Source of the DNA: a virus | DNA length: 39,240 nucleotides | IMG/VR virus record: IMGVR_UViG_3300042991_000156 | Location: 1-39,240 of that record | Reading direction: 5' to 3' (one strand) | In this document: one piece after another, positions 14,085 to 21,974 of the stretch | Numbering within the stretch: the stretch's first letter is position 1 | Layout of the letters: each line of letters opens with the position of its first letter | Notes under the pieces: generated by a model | Seen by the model: the letters and a program-made list of their open reading frames with translations, nothing else | Told to the model about the DNA's origin: nothing | The model's database searches: none | Translations under genes and position numbers: made by a program

Positions 14085-14237
14085 GTATAAGTGCTCTGTC
14101 CTGTGGAGAGGCTAACATGGGAATCAGTGGGGTTAAGACATTCCCTCTGCTGTTTGTGGGTTCGTATGTAGCGGGCCTAATCCTTGCAAGGTCAAACAGT
14201 GAAATGTTAGGAGCGAGTAGCGACCCTCCCCTTATAC
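14085..14237 (+). ncRNA. Candidate structured non-coding RNA upstream of tRNA-Arg
   Basis: About 153 bases without a reading frame. The closing stem GTATAAG/CTTATAC is at 14085-14091 and 14231-14237. Inside, a CTC..TCC/GGAGAG hairpin lies at about 14095-14110. CTAACAT/ATGTTAG (14112-14118 with 14204-14210) encloses a three-way junction with GGGAAT/ATTCCC (14119-14145) and GCTGTTTG/CAAACAGT (14149-14156 with 14193-14200). The latter is capped by GGGTT/AATCC and a CCTTGCAAGG hairpin. A GGAG/CTCC pair lies on the 3' side. No tmRNA, RNase P or intron core was recognised. It ends 11 bases before tRNA-Arg and is likely co-transcribed and processed with it. Confidence 0.55.
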
Positions 14238-14248
14238 CACAAATTCTT

Positions 14249-14325
14249 GAATGCATAGCTCAATTGGATAGAGCATCTGCCTTCTAAGCAGACGGTTGCA
14301 AGTTCGAATCTCGCTGTGTTCACCA
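14249..14325 (+). tRNA. tRNA-Arg (anticodon UCU), CCA encoded
   Basis: Cloverleaf by eye: acceptor GAATGCA (14249-14255) with TGTGTTC (14315-14321); D-arm GCTC..GAGC with loop AATTGGATA; anticodon stem TCTGC/GCAGA with loop CTTCTAA, anticodon TCT at 14283-14285. The T-arm GCAAG/CTCGC has one A-C mismatch and the conserved GTTCGAATC. ACCA is encoded at 14322-14325. It reads AGA (and AGG), which are frequent in this phage and often rare in hosts, so it likely supports late translation. It could also replace host tRNA-Arg cut by anticodon nucleases. Confidence 0.93.
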
Positions 14326-14343
14326 TCCACCAAAGGAGCTCCC

Positions 14344-14466
14344 ATGAATTTATCCAAATACTTTCAACAAGTCTGCCTTCATAATAAACTATATTATAAG
14401 AATATTTTCTCTATTGCTAAACACCCTCTTTTCTGGCATTATATTCAGACAAGCCAACGACAATAG
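14344..14466 (+). CDS. Hypothetical 40-residue protein
   Basis: ATG at 14344 follows AAAGGAGCTCCC, a strong ribosome site 12 bases after the tRNA. The product is rich in Tyr, His, Phe and Lys and has no membrane segment or motif. It could be a true small protein or a leader peptide for the terminator and nrdA region downstream. The case rests on the ribosome site alone. Confidence 0.4.
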   Translation: MNLSKYFQQVCLHNKLYYKNIFSIAKHPLFWHYIQTSQRQ

Positions 14467-14540
14467 TAAGTCTTTAGACGTTTTGACCGCGATTGCAGCC
14501 TGAGCCCTAAAGCAATAATCAAGTATTATCAAGCCTTTAA

Positions 14541-14572
14541 ACTGCACCCCTTAACTGGGGTGTAGTATTTTT
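14541..14572 (+). terminator. Rho-independent terminator or attenuator before nrdA
   Basis: ACTGCACCCC (14541-14550), loop TTAACT, GGGGTGTAGT (14557-14566), a 10-bp stem with one G.T pair, then ATTTTTG. It ends the RNA-gene unit. No promoter is visible between it and the nrdA ATG at 14597, so nrdA must be reached by read-through. The element could therefore act as an attenuator. The spacer 14467-14540 upstream holds nothing else I can name. Confidence 0.75.
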
Positions 14573-14596
14573 GTATCTTTATCTCAGGAGAATCCC

Positions 14597-17482
14597 ATGC
14601 TATCTATCTACTCTGCTACATCTGAAACAACTGGTGAAACATATCATTTAACAGTAGACCAGAGTAGGGATGCCCTATTAAGCGAAGCCAGTCATGTGCT
14701 TCTAAAAGAAGGGAAATACATGCTCCCTGAAGAGACCTCCCCTCAGGAAGCCTTCGCCCGTGCTTCTATCGCCTTTGGGTCTAATCAAGACCACGCTCAG
14801 CGTCTATATGATGCGGTATCCCGTTTATGGTTTATGTATGCTTCTCCTGTGCTGTCTAATGCTGGCAATCCTAGGGGCCTACCCGCTAGTTGTGCGCTCA
14901 CATATATGGGGGATAGCCGAGAAGAGATTGCGGATTCTTGGAAAGAGATGTTATTCCTCTCTACATTAGGAGCAGGGGTGGGCCTCAATATGAGTGCTCT
15001 CCGTTCTGTGGGTACAGGCAATTCTCGTGGTACATCCACTCCGGGACTTATTCCTTTCATGAAAGTAATTGATTCTATTACATTGGCGTCCAAACAAGGG
15101 GAAGTCCGTAGAGGAGCTACAGCGGTATATCTAGATATTGGTCACCCAGAGTTCCAAGAATTCCTTGTTGCTAGAGAAGCTAGTGATGGAGGGGATATCA
15201 ACCGTAAATGCCAGAACATCCACCATGCAGTAAATATTCCTGATGTATTCATGGAAGCTGTTGTAGAAGGGAAAGACTGGTATTTTGTTGATCCGCATAC
15301 CAAGCAGATTAAAGGGACTACCTCTGCGAGAACCTTATGGATGGATATCCTTAAAATGAGAATGAAAACAGGTGAGCCGTATCTGCACTTTATTGATGCC
15401 AGTAATAGGGCGATGCCACAGGCATTAAAGGATAAAGGATTGAAGATTAGCCAGAGTAATTTATGCTGCGTTACAGGGGACCAGAGGATTGCTGTGAAGG
15501 GGAGAGGCTTAATAAAGGTTATTGACTTGTTGGGTGAACGAGCTACTACATTTGACGCAAACGGCGAAGTAACTTCTAAATCCCCTATGACACTGATATC
15601 CCCTTCTGCGCCTATTCTGCGTATCACGATGGAGGGGGGTCTATCCCACCGGGTTACTCACGAGCATAAGGTACTGACCACCGCAGGGCTGAAACGCGCG
15701 GATGAGCTACGCATTGGCGATAAGATCGAGCTGTCTCCTTCTGGGGCGTTGAATGCTTCAACAAGTTCTTTTTTAGAGAAGGCTGCTCTTGTGGCGGGGA
15801 TGCACACGGGGGATGGTACTGGAACGCATCGTTCTATAATACTGGACCTATGGGAGGGTAAGACGGACTCTTTGCTGTCGGAATTAGAAGATGCTGTAGC
15901 CGAATTAGTGGAGGGGGAGCCGCTGAACACTACCGCCACTCCGACACCGAGATTTGTGTCTTCGGTAGATGTAAACGGAAACGTTAAATTTCGTCTTAGC
16001 TCTAACGCCCTTTATAAAGTCATGGACAGACTAGATTATCAGAAAAATGTTACCCCAGAATTCGTGTGGCAGGGTAATTTAAAGACCGTATCCAACTATT
16101 TAAGAGGGGTATACGCTTCTGACGGGCATTTTCAGGGGTCGAAAAAATCGGGATCTACAACGATAGGCTTGGCTTCTATAAATAAAGAATTCTTATTAGA
16201 GGTTCAGCTTTTATTACGCAATTTAGGAATCACTAGCCAAGTGTACGATCTTGGTTCTGCGGGGGCTCGTGATACGCCCGACGGGAAAGGGGGGCTGTCT
16301 AGCTACGAGTGCAACGCCTCTTATAGACTGTATGTATCCTCTAGGGCCTCTGTTAAGCTATTAAATGATCTGATAGACCTCCATACTTTTAGAAAAGGCC
16401 CAACTGTAGATCATGTTTTATCTGAGATTTCTAAAGAGCCGTTTAGGAATAAACCCAAAACTAGTTTGGCAGTCATAGGGATTGCTTCGGACGGGGAAGA
16501 GCCAGTATATTGCTGGGAGATCGACAGCGATAGCCATTTGTGGACGTGCAATGGGGTATTAACGCATAACAGCGAGATTACCCTCCCTACATCCCCCACT
16601 CGTACGGCCATGTGCTTCCTTTCCTCTTTGAACCTAGAACTCTTCGAAGACTGGAGGGATAGCTCAGTTGTAGAAGATGCGGTTGAAATGCTCGATAACG
16701 TAGTCGAAGTGTTTATACGTAAAGCTCCTCCTGAATTGTGGAAAGCCGTAGCTTCAGCCAAAGCAGAACGCTCTATCGGATTAGGAATGATGGGATTCCA
16801 TTCTTATCTACAAGCTAAGGGGATACCCTTTGAAGGGGTTATCGCTGCTGCTGCTAATCGTAGAATGTTTTCTCATATTCATTCTAAGGCAATAGCCCAT
16901 TCTAAGGTGCTTGCCAAAGAAAGAGGGGAAGCTCCTGATATGGAAGGAACCGGGGAAAGGTTTTCATTCATATCTTCAGTTGCCCCCAATGCTTCGTCGT
17001 CTGTGCTTTGTAACTTTACAAGCCCCTCTATCGAGCCCTTTAATGCAAACATCTTCGTTCAAAAGACACGCAGAGGGGCATTCATCCTTAAGAATAAGCA
17101 CCTCAATGAGGTACTAGAAACGAAGTATGGCCTAAGCGACGGAGACTTAGAGAAAGCTTGGGATAAAATTCAAGAAGATGGAGGCTCTGTTCAAGATCTC
17201 CTTTTTATGGATGACCATGATAAGGGTGTATTTAAGACAGCATTCGAGTTAGATCAAAGATGGATTGTTGAACACGCCGCCCAGAGACAGCCCTTTATCT
17301 CTCAGGCTCAATCAGTCAATCTGTTTTTTCCGCTTGACATTACCACACAAGTTCTACATACTGTCCATAAAGAGGCTTGGGAAAAAGGGTTAAAGACGCT
17401 GTACTATGTGCGTTCTAAATCTGCTTCTCAAATTAAACGTACAACCATTTCTGCCAGCGACTGCATTGCCTGTGAGGGATAA
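14597..17482 (+). CDS. nrdA: Ribonucleotide reductase alpha subunit with intein
   Basis: 961 residues before splicing, about 593 after, shorter than E. coli NrdA (761) and lacking a long N-terminal ATP-cone. The core is class I: SPVLSNAGNPRG near 86, and the active-site motif N-x-C-x-E formed by Asn288, Cys290 and, across the intein, Glu660. The SSSVLCNFTSPSIEPFNANIF loop lies near residue 808. The C-terminal CIAC pair (Cys956, Cys959) relays electrons from thioredoxin. It reduces ribonucleotides to dNTP precursors together with nrdB at 19.1 kb. The intein spans residues 291-658. Start behind AGGAGAATCCC. Confidence 0.92.
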   Translation: MLSIYSATSETTGETYHLTVDQSRDALLSEASHVLLKEGKYMLPEETSPQEAFARASIAFGSNQDHAQRLYDAVSRLWFMYASPVLSNAGNPRGLPASCALTYMGDSREEIADSWKEMLFLSTLGAGVGLNMSALRSVGTGNSRGTSTPGLIPFMKVIDSITLASKQGEVRRGATAVYLDIGHPEFQEFLVAREASDGGDINRKCQNIHHAVNIPDVFMEAVVEGKDWYFVDPHTKQIKGTTSARTLWMDILKMRMKTGEPYLHFIDASNRAMPQALKDKGLKISQSNLCCVTGDQRIAVKGRGLIKVIDLLGERATTFDANGEVTSKSPMTLISPSAPILRITMEGGLSHRVTHEHKVLTTAGLKRADELRIGDKIELSPSGALNASTSSFLEKAALVAGMHTGDGTGTHRSIILDLWEGKTDSLLSELEDAVAELVEGEPLNTTATPTPRFVSSVDVNGNVKFRLSSNALYKVMDRLDYQKNVTPEFVWQGNLKTVSNYLRGVYASDGHFQGSKKSGSTTIGLASINKEFLLEVQLLLRNLGITSQVYDLGSAGARDTPDGKGGLSSYECNASYRLYVSSRASVKLLNDLIDLHTFRKGPTVDHVLSEISKEPFRNKPKTSLAVIGIASDGEEPVYCWEIDSDSHLWTCNGVLTHNSEITLPTSPTRTAMCFLSSLNLELFEDWRDSSVVEDAVEMLDNVVEVFIRKAPPELWKAVASAKAERSIGLGMMGFHSYLQAKGIPFEGVIAAAANRRMFSHIHSKAIAHSKVLAKERGEAPDMEGTGERFSFISSVAPNASSSVLCNFTSPSIEPFNANIFVQKTRRGAFILKNKHLNEVLETKYGLSDGDLEKAWDKIQEDGGSVQDLLFMDDHDKGVFKTAFELDQRWIVEHAAQRQPFISQAQSVNLFFPLDITTQVLHTVHKEAWEKGLKTLYYVRSKSASQIKRTTISASDCIACEG
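15467..16570 (+). other. LAGLIDADG-type intein in nrdA (368 aa)
   Basis: Residues 291-658. It begins CVTGDQRI (block A), and block B is VTHEHKV with T..H. Endonuclease motifs LVAGMHTGDGT (about residue 397) and YLRGVYASDG (about residue 503) match the paired LAGLIDADG helices. Block F is VYCWEIDSDSHLWTCNGVLTHN in outline. It ends His-Asn, and the +1 residue is Ser. All splicing residues are present and the endonuclease looks intact. The insertion point is immediately after the catalytic thiyl-radical Cys (Cys290), so no partial activity is possible before splicing. Confidence 0.93.
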
Positions 17483-17538
17483 CAGTTTAAAATAGCCATG
17501 ATATCTCAACTAATAGTTTACTTTCAGGAGAAAATTTA

Positions 17539-19095
17539 ATGAAGATTACAAAAGATTTGGCATTTCAAGCGGATGCCCGTTCAAAAGTTGTTTCCGGCAT
17601 TAATGCATTGGCGGATGCCGTGCAAGTTACGTTAGGCCCTCAAGGTCAGATTGTTCTCATCGAAGGGGATGGATACACGACATCTAATCTTGTTACTAAA
17701 GATGGCGTTACAGTTGCTAAACAAGTTGTACTGAATGACCCCATCGAAGACATGGGGGCAGCTATGCTTAAGGACGCCGCCCTTCGGGCTAACGAACAAG
17801 CAGGTGATGGCACAACAACTACAGTTGTATTGGCTCGTGCGCTGGTAAACAATGCTATGGGGTGTCTCAATAAGGGAGTGCCTTCAATAGAGCTAATTAC
17901 AGAATTAGAGAAATTAGGAGATAAAGTTGAAACACAACTTCGAGAATTTATTAAACCTATTAGTGCACATGCTGACTTTTATAAAGTTGCATTTACCTCT
18001 TCTAATGGGGATAGCAACGTGGCTACTATTGTCGCAGATGCTTACTCTCATGTTGGTAAGGATGGTGTTGTACTAGCGGAAGAGTCCGCCAAGACAGAGA
18101 CCAGCGTTAAGTTCTTAGACGGGTTCAGCGCGGAATATGGCTACGCATCTCCTCACTTTATCACGAGTATGGATAAGGCTATGGCGGCGTTAGATGAGCC
18201 AGAAGTTATTATCTTCAAAGGTGCTGTTCAGGATCTCTCTTCTATTATGCACACCCTTGAAAAGAATCTCTCTTTAGGGAAACCCACAGTATTGATCGCC
18301 AAGTCATTTGCTATTGATGTCTTGGGGTTGCTTGTCTCTAATAAGTCGCAGAATGGATTGAAAGTGTGCGCGGTCATTCACGATGATAATGAGGAGACCT
18401 TATTTGATATGTCGGTTAAACTCGGCTGTAGAGTGATACCGGAAGGATTAAAACCTAGTGTCGGTGTGGATAATATTGGGAAAGCGGCTCGCGTACAGGT
18501 AACTCAAAAAGGAATTACCATTGTTGACGGTCGTGCTAATACACAGGACTTACAGGACCTTAAATCCCATATTGAAGCGTTGTTAAACGAAGATCATACT
18601 CCAGAAGAGAAAGAGAATTTAGAGAATAGATTGGCGCGTCTCATTGGGGGTGTGGCTATCGTTTCTGTTGGGGGCCCCACTATCGCTTATATGAAGGAAA
18701 AGAAAGATCGTATTGACGATGCTATCTGCGCTGTTCGTTCATCAGCTAAACACGGCGTATTACCGGGTGGGGGATTAGGCTTGTATCATGCCTCTAAAGT
18801 TATTATTGATGACCTCACTCCCGCGGGTAATGCCCTACGTAAGGCTCTTCGCTTACCCTATTCGTTGCTGAATGATTCTGAGCGCACTGCGATAGCCCCT
18901 CCCCCTTTAGTATGGTCCGGCAGAGATGCTCGTACAGATAAAGAAGGTGATATGTTTGATCTGGGGGTTGTTGATCCTGCTTTGTCCACAATCCTTGCTG
19001 TACGTCACGCCATTGCGGTATGTAACATGGTACTGAAAACAGGTTGCGCGGTTACCAATCGCAACGTAGTTAAACCCAAAGCGGAGGAAATCTAA
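17539..19095 (+). CDS. GroEL-like chaperonin
   Basis: 518 residues, slightly shorter than bacterial GroEL (about 548), aligned along the whole length by motif. TLGPQGQ is near residue 31, KDGVTVAK near 54, and the ATPase motif GDGTTTTVV at 89-97 carries the key Asp. VSVGGPTIAYMKEKKDRIDDA and GVLPGGG lie in the C-terminal equatorial part. The flexible Gly-Gly-Met tail is absent. No GroES is found in the window. It would fold phage proteins in an ATP-dependent ring, with host GroES or alone. It sits between nrdA and nrdB in one operon, with an AGGAGAAAATTTA ribosome site. Confidence 0.92.
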   Translation: MKITKDLAFQADARSKVVSGINALADAVQVTLGPQGQIVLIEGDGYTTSNLVTKDGVTVAKQVVLNDPIEDMGAAMLKDAALRANEQAGDGTTTTVVLARALVNNAMGCLNKGVPSIELITELEKLGDKVETQLREFIKPISAHADFYKVAFTSSNGDSNVATIVADAYSHVGKDGVVLAEESAKTETSVKFLDGFSAEYGYASPHFITSMDKAMAALDEPEVIIFKGAVQDLSSIMHTLEKNLSLGKPTVLIAKSFAIDVLGLLVSNKSQNGLKVCAVIHDDNEETLFDMSVKLGCRVIPEGLKPSVGVDNIGKAARVQVTQKGITIVDGRANTQDLQDLKSHIEALLNEDHTPEEKENLENRLARLIGGVAIVSVGGPTIAYMKEKKDRIDDAICAVRSSAKHGVLPGGGLGLYHASKVIIDDLTPAGNALRKALRLPYSLLNDSERTAIAPPPLVWSGRDARTDKEGDMFDLGVVDPALSTILAVRHAIAVCNMVLKTGCAVTNRNVVKPKAEEI

Positions 19096-20088
19096 ATGCT
19101 TTTAGACAAACGTGCAATTTATAAACCCCTTCATTACCCTTGGGCCTTCGAGGCATTCAAGAAGCAAGAGCAGATGCATTGGCTACCCACAGAAATTGTC
19201 CTTACAGATGACGTTAACGATTGGAAGAATAACCTTAACTCAGGGCAGAAGGCTTTTCTTGAGCATCTATTTCGTTTCTTTACTCAAATGGACATTAGCG
19301 TGGGCCATGCTTACGCAGATAAATATCTTCCTCTTTTTTCCGGTAACCCCGAAGTGGGGATGATGCTCGCCACGTTCAATGCGATGGAGGCTATCCACGT
19401 CTGGAGTTACTCTCTTCTTATTGATACGATTGGGTTACCAGAAAGTGAGTATTCTGCTTTCTTAGATTATTCCGCCATGAGAGATAAGTATGAGTTCTTG
19501 GAATCAGTTAATACTGCAACAGAATTCGATATAGCTAAGGCGATTGCTATCTACTCTGCATTCACTGAGGGTATGCAATTATACGCATCCTTTGCCATGC
19601 TTATGCACTTTGAACGGCTAGGTAAGATGCCGGGGATGACCAATATCGTGCGCTTCTCTATGAAGGACGAAATGGTTCATGCAGATAGTCTCATTCAGTT
19701 GTTTAAGGTGTTTTGTAAAGAGTATTTAAACGCCGAAGAGATCTCCCTCCTTGAAGAGCAAGTTAGACAGATTGCCGAGAAGATGGTCGAATTAGAAGAT
19801 AAGTTTATTGATCTAGCATTTTCCGTAGTCACAGAAGAAGAATTAAATCAAGGATTACAAGCTTCGCAAGAAGGTCTAACCAGATCTAAGTTGCGTTTAT
19901 ATATTAGACATATCTCGGACTATCGGTTATCTCAATTAGGATTCCAACCTATCTATGGTGCTACAAAGACACCGTTAAAATGGTTAGATGATCTGATGAT
20001 GAGCCCGGAACACGCTAACTTCTTTGAGGTTAGACCAACCCAATACGCCAAAGGCGCAGTAGACGCAACAGGAGAAATATCATGGTAG
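19096..20088 (+). CDS. nrdB: Ribonucleotide reductase beta subunit
   Basis: 330 residues. All di-iron ligands and the radical Tyr can be placed: Asp66 (TQMD), Glu98, His101 and Tyr105 (EAIHVWSY), Glu158 (TEGM), Glu192 and His195 (DEMVH). The EAIHVWSY spacing equals E115/H118/Y122 of E. coli NrdB, so it is a Tyr-radical class I enzyme. It generates the radical passed to nrdA. The start directly follows the groEL stop (GGAGGAAATCTAAATG), so translation is coupled. The nrdB-groEL-nrdA arrangement is unusual because the two reductase subunits are separated by a chaperonin. Confidence 0.93.
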   Translation: MLLDKRAIYKPLHYPWAFEAFKKQEQMHWLPTEIVLTDDVNDWKNNLNSGQKAFLEHLFRFFTQMDISVGHAYADKYLPLFSGNPEVGMMLATFNAMEAIHVWSYSLLIDTIGLPESEYSAFLDYSAMRDKYEFLESVNTATEFDIAKAIAIYSAFTEGMQLYASFAMLMHFERLGKMPGMTNIVRFSMKDEMVHADSLIQLFKVFCKEYLNAEEISLLEEQVRQIAEKMVELEDKFIDLAFSVVTEEELNQGLQASQEGLTRSKLRLYIRHISDYRLSQLGFQPIYGATKTPLKWLDDLMMSPEHANFFEVRPTQYAKGAVDATGEISW

Positions 20089-20672
20089 CCAGCATAACCG
20101 CTTTAACTATCATCGTATATGGGGGTGTGATATCTCGCATCCACGGAGGGGGTATCATTGCTATTAGAAAGGTATGGACCAACTTAATGTGGGCTCTTCC
20201 TTTTGGTATCTCAACTTTTTTGATCTATGATGTATTTTTTAGCTTGACAACCTCGCTTATCTGCGGCATCATGTGTGTGCTAACGACGATGGCGTTGAAG
20301 GGAACAGGACACGGGCAGTACTTTAATCTAGGGAATTACACAGTTTCTAATGATAAGCCCGAAGCACTAGACCCTCTAGTGGAAGTACTGTGCGGTAAAG
20401 AAACGCCTGACAATAAAGCTAGTAGAGATTTCGTTGGATTGACTGTAGTAGGTGTAGCTGCGGTATTACCAATGGTGATTTTCCTTCTTCCGGTTAATCT
20501 CTTCTTGGCGATTGTCCTCTTCTTAGGGGGAGCATCCAAATCGTTTGCTTATCGGCTAGGTTGGACTTTGTTCAATCCAAATCAATTCCCTTCCCCGACA
20601 AATGTTGGTGAAGTTCTAACTGGAATCTTTGCATTTCTAGGTCTAGCGAATGCACTGTACTATTACATGTAA
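20082..20672 (+). CDS. Multi-pass membrane protein
   Basis: 196 residues with about five hydrophobic segments (about 2-16, 33-50, 54-70, 117-150, 178-195). A RIHGGG motif lies near residue 19 and a polar loop in the middle (residues 75-115). The gene overlaps nrdB by seven bases. Proteins of this general shape, with an R.HGGG start, recur in phage genomes near metabolic genes without a known role. It is not placed like a holin, since the lysis cassette is on the other strand. Confidence 0.6.
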   Translation: MVASITALTIIVYGGVISRIHGGGIIAIRKVWTNLMWALPFGISTFLIYDVFFSLTTSLICGIMCVLTTMALKGTGHGQYFNLGNYTVSNDKPEALDPLVEVLCGKETPDNKASRDFVGLTVVGVAAVLPMVIFLLPVNLFLAIVLFLGGASKSFAYRLGWTLFNPNQFPSPTNVGEVLTGIFAFLGLANALYYYM

Positions 20673-20687
20673 CAAGGAGAATATACT

Positions 20688-21068
20688 GTGGCTACCAATA
20701 AAAAATCGAAATCAAAAGTTATGAAAACCCCTCGTGTTAAAAAAGCAAAAGAAGAAGTTAAACCAACTTTCAGCTTTAATGATAAAGTTAAAGCGTTGAT
20801 CTTCTTTCGTAAGCTGTACACAACCCAGAACCGTAACTTCGCGGTTGGCGAGCTTGTTGTTTTGAATAATTATAATATCTTCGAGGACTCTGTAACGGCT
20901 CCGTATCGTATGGGTATTGTTCTTGCTAAGCCAAGCTTGTTCTCGAAATATCCGACGTATCAATTGGCTGTACTACACGACGATGGTGTCATCCGAAACA
21001 CTTCGCTGGACCTTGAGGAGATCATTTGTCGTTTGGGAGATGCCCCTCTTTCGTTTACCTTTGCCTAG
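20688..21068 (+). CDS. Basic hypothetical protein, GTG start
   Basis: 126 residues from a GTG at 20688, eight bases after AAGGAG. The first 27 residues are mainly Lys with Ser and Thr (KKSKSKVMKTPRVKKAKEE), a disordered nucleic-acid-binding type tail. The remainder looks like a small beta-rich domain (FAVGELVVLNNYNI, YRMGIVLAKP, YQLAVLHDDGVI). No family recognised. It is the last gene of the rightward operon, just before the terminator at 21109. Confidence 0.6.
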   Translation: MATNKKSKSKVMKTPRVKKAKEEVKPTFSFNDKVKALIFFRKLYTTQNRNFAVGELVVLNNYNIFEDSVTAPYRMGIVLAKPSLFSKYPTYQLAVLHDDGVIRNTSLDLEEIICRLGDAPLSFTFA

Positions 21069-21108
21069 TTTTGATTTAACGAGATCTAAGCTAAACCGTA
21101 TATAACTA

Positions 21109-21138
21109 GACCAGCCCTTAAAAAGGCTGGTCCTTTTT
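21109..21138 (+). terminator. Strong terminator ending the rightward arm
   Basis: GACCAGCC (21109-21116), loop CTTAAAAA, GGCTGGTC (21125-21132), a perfect 8-bp stem followed by CTTTTTATT. It lies at the convergence of the two arms and overlaps the stop codon of the minus-strand HNH gene. The minus strand of this hairpin lacks a U-run, so it acts mainly on the plus strand. Confidence 0.9.
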
Positions 21139-21688
21139 ATTGGTTTTTATCTAGCCCTCTTAAGGGGATTACCCTTCCTAAAGAGCTGAGCTGAGCTCTA
21201 TCAATATTTAATTCAAGTTGTTGAGGTTTACGTATCTGCACAACGTTATCCCTGCTGGGTACGACGGTGAGTATAGTAGCCCCCACGATATTAAATATAG
21301 GCGCTAGGGCTTGTTGATTAGAGCGGATATACTTATGATGAAACTCCCGGAACACCTGAGGCCGCTTACGCGCCAGCCAATTGAGATAAGGGCTATATTG
21401 ATAAGCAAATTGCCCGTGACTCGCCGCACCATTATCAAAGTGTCCATCTAACCAGCCGGATAATTTCCCTCTATGTATACGAGTATGATCCATTTCACAA
21501 ATCGGAATTGTCTTATTCAGTTCATTCACTGTCGCGGTCAAATCCCCTGTACGAGCTACCTTACATACCTCGCTAAACTTATCAGCGGGCTTGATGTGAT
21601 GAAAGGTAATATGCTCGAAGGAACCACACACCATGCACCTAGAATTGGCTTTCACATGTTGATGAAATTTCATAGCAAGTTCGGTCAT
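21137..21688 (-). CDS. HNH endonuclease-like zinc protein
   Basis: 183 residues. N-terminal zinc and HNH elements: CMVCGS (about 18-23), ITFHHIKPADKF (catalytic His about 31) and IPICEMDHTRIH (about 62-73). The remaining 110 residues have no known domain. It is the last minus-strand gene, downstream of the terminator that closes the lysis genes, with a good ribosome site (CAAAGGAGAAATAG) but no visible promoter. It could be a homing-type endonuclease gained at the arm boundary. Confidence 0.65.
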   Translation of the reverse strand: MTELAMKFHQHVKANSRCMVCGSFEHITFHHIKPADKFSEVCKVARTGDLTATVNELNKTIPICEMDHTRIHRGKLSGWLDGHFDNGAASHGQFAYQYSPYLNWLARKRPQVFREFHHKYIRSNQQALAPIFNIVGATILTVVPSRDNVVQIRKPQQLELNIDRAQLSSLGRVIPLRGLDKNQ

Positions 21689-21711
21689 TCTATTTCTCCT
21701 TTGATGATAAT

Positions 21712-21734
21712 AAAAAACCCCGCGATTAGTGGGG
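21712..21734 (-). terminator. Rho-independent terminator after Rz1
   Basis: On the minus strand CCCC (21734-21731), a 9-base loop region that can add one C-G pair, GGGG (21721-21718), then TTTTTT (21717-21712). The stem contains the end of the Rz1 gene, whose stop lies in the loop. It closes the late and lysis transcript before the last HNH gene. Confidence 0.75.
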
Positions 21735-21974
21735 CTTGATTGCTTCTAGTTTACGCTTACAGTCGGAGTGGGCTAAGCGGCCACGCTCCATATATGGGAT
21801 CAGCTCAGATTGAAGTTTAACTTGTTTTAAAGGCTTAGGATAATCCTGACATGTATAGTATTCGGGGGAAACGCTACTGACGCTTTTGCAGCCGGGTAAA
21901 ATAATCACGAATAATAGGAGCAACAGGAGCATCGACACCCTGACTAACATCTTCAATAATTTGATTGGATTCAT
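21726..21974 (-). CDS. Outer-membrane spanin lipoprotein (Rz1-like)
   Basis: 82 residues with a lipoprotein signal: basic N-terminus, LLLLLLFVIILPGC hydrophobic core and lipobox ending at Cys29. The mature part is short, polar and contains further Cys (TCQDYP, SDCKR), which may form disulfides. It overlaps the i-spanin gene by 101 bases in another frame, the classical Rz/Rz1 overlap. Together the two would span the periplasm and fuse inner and outer membranes at lysis, which shows the host is Gram-negative. Confidence 0.8.
   Translation of the reverse strand: MNPIKLLKMLVRVSMLLLLLLFVIILPGCKSVSSVSPEYYTCQDYPKPLKQVKLQSELIPYMERGRLAHSDCKRKLEAIKPH

Noticed and set aside
14085-14237. 6S RNA homologue
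   Set aside because: A GTTCG...GCGGGCC phrase looks similar, but the fold predicted here is multi-branched and lacks the single long stem with a central open bubble.
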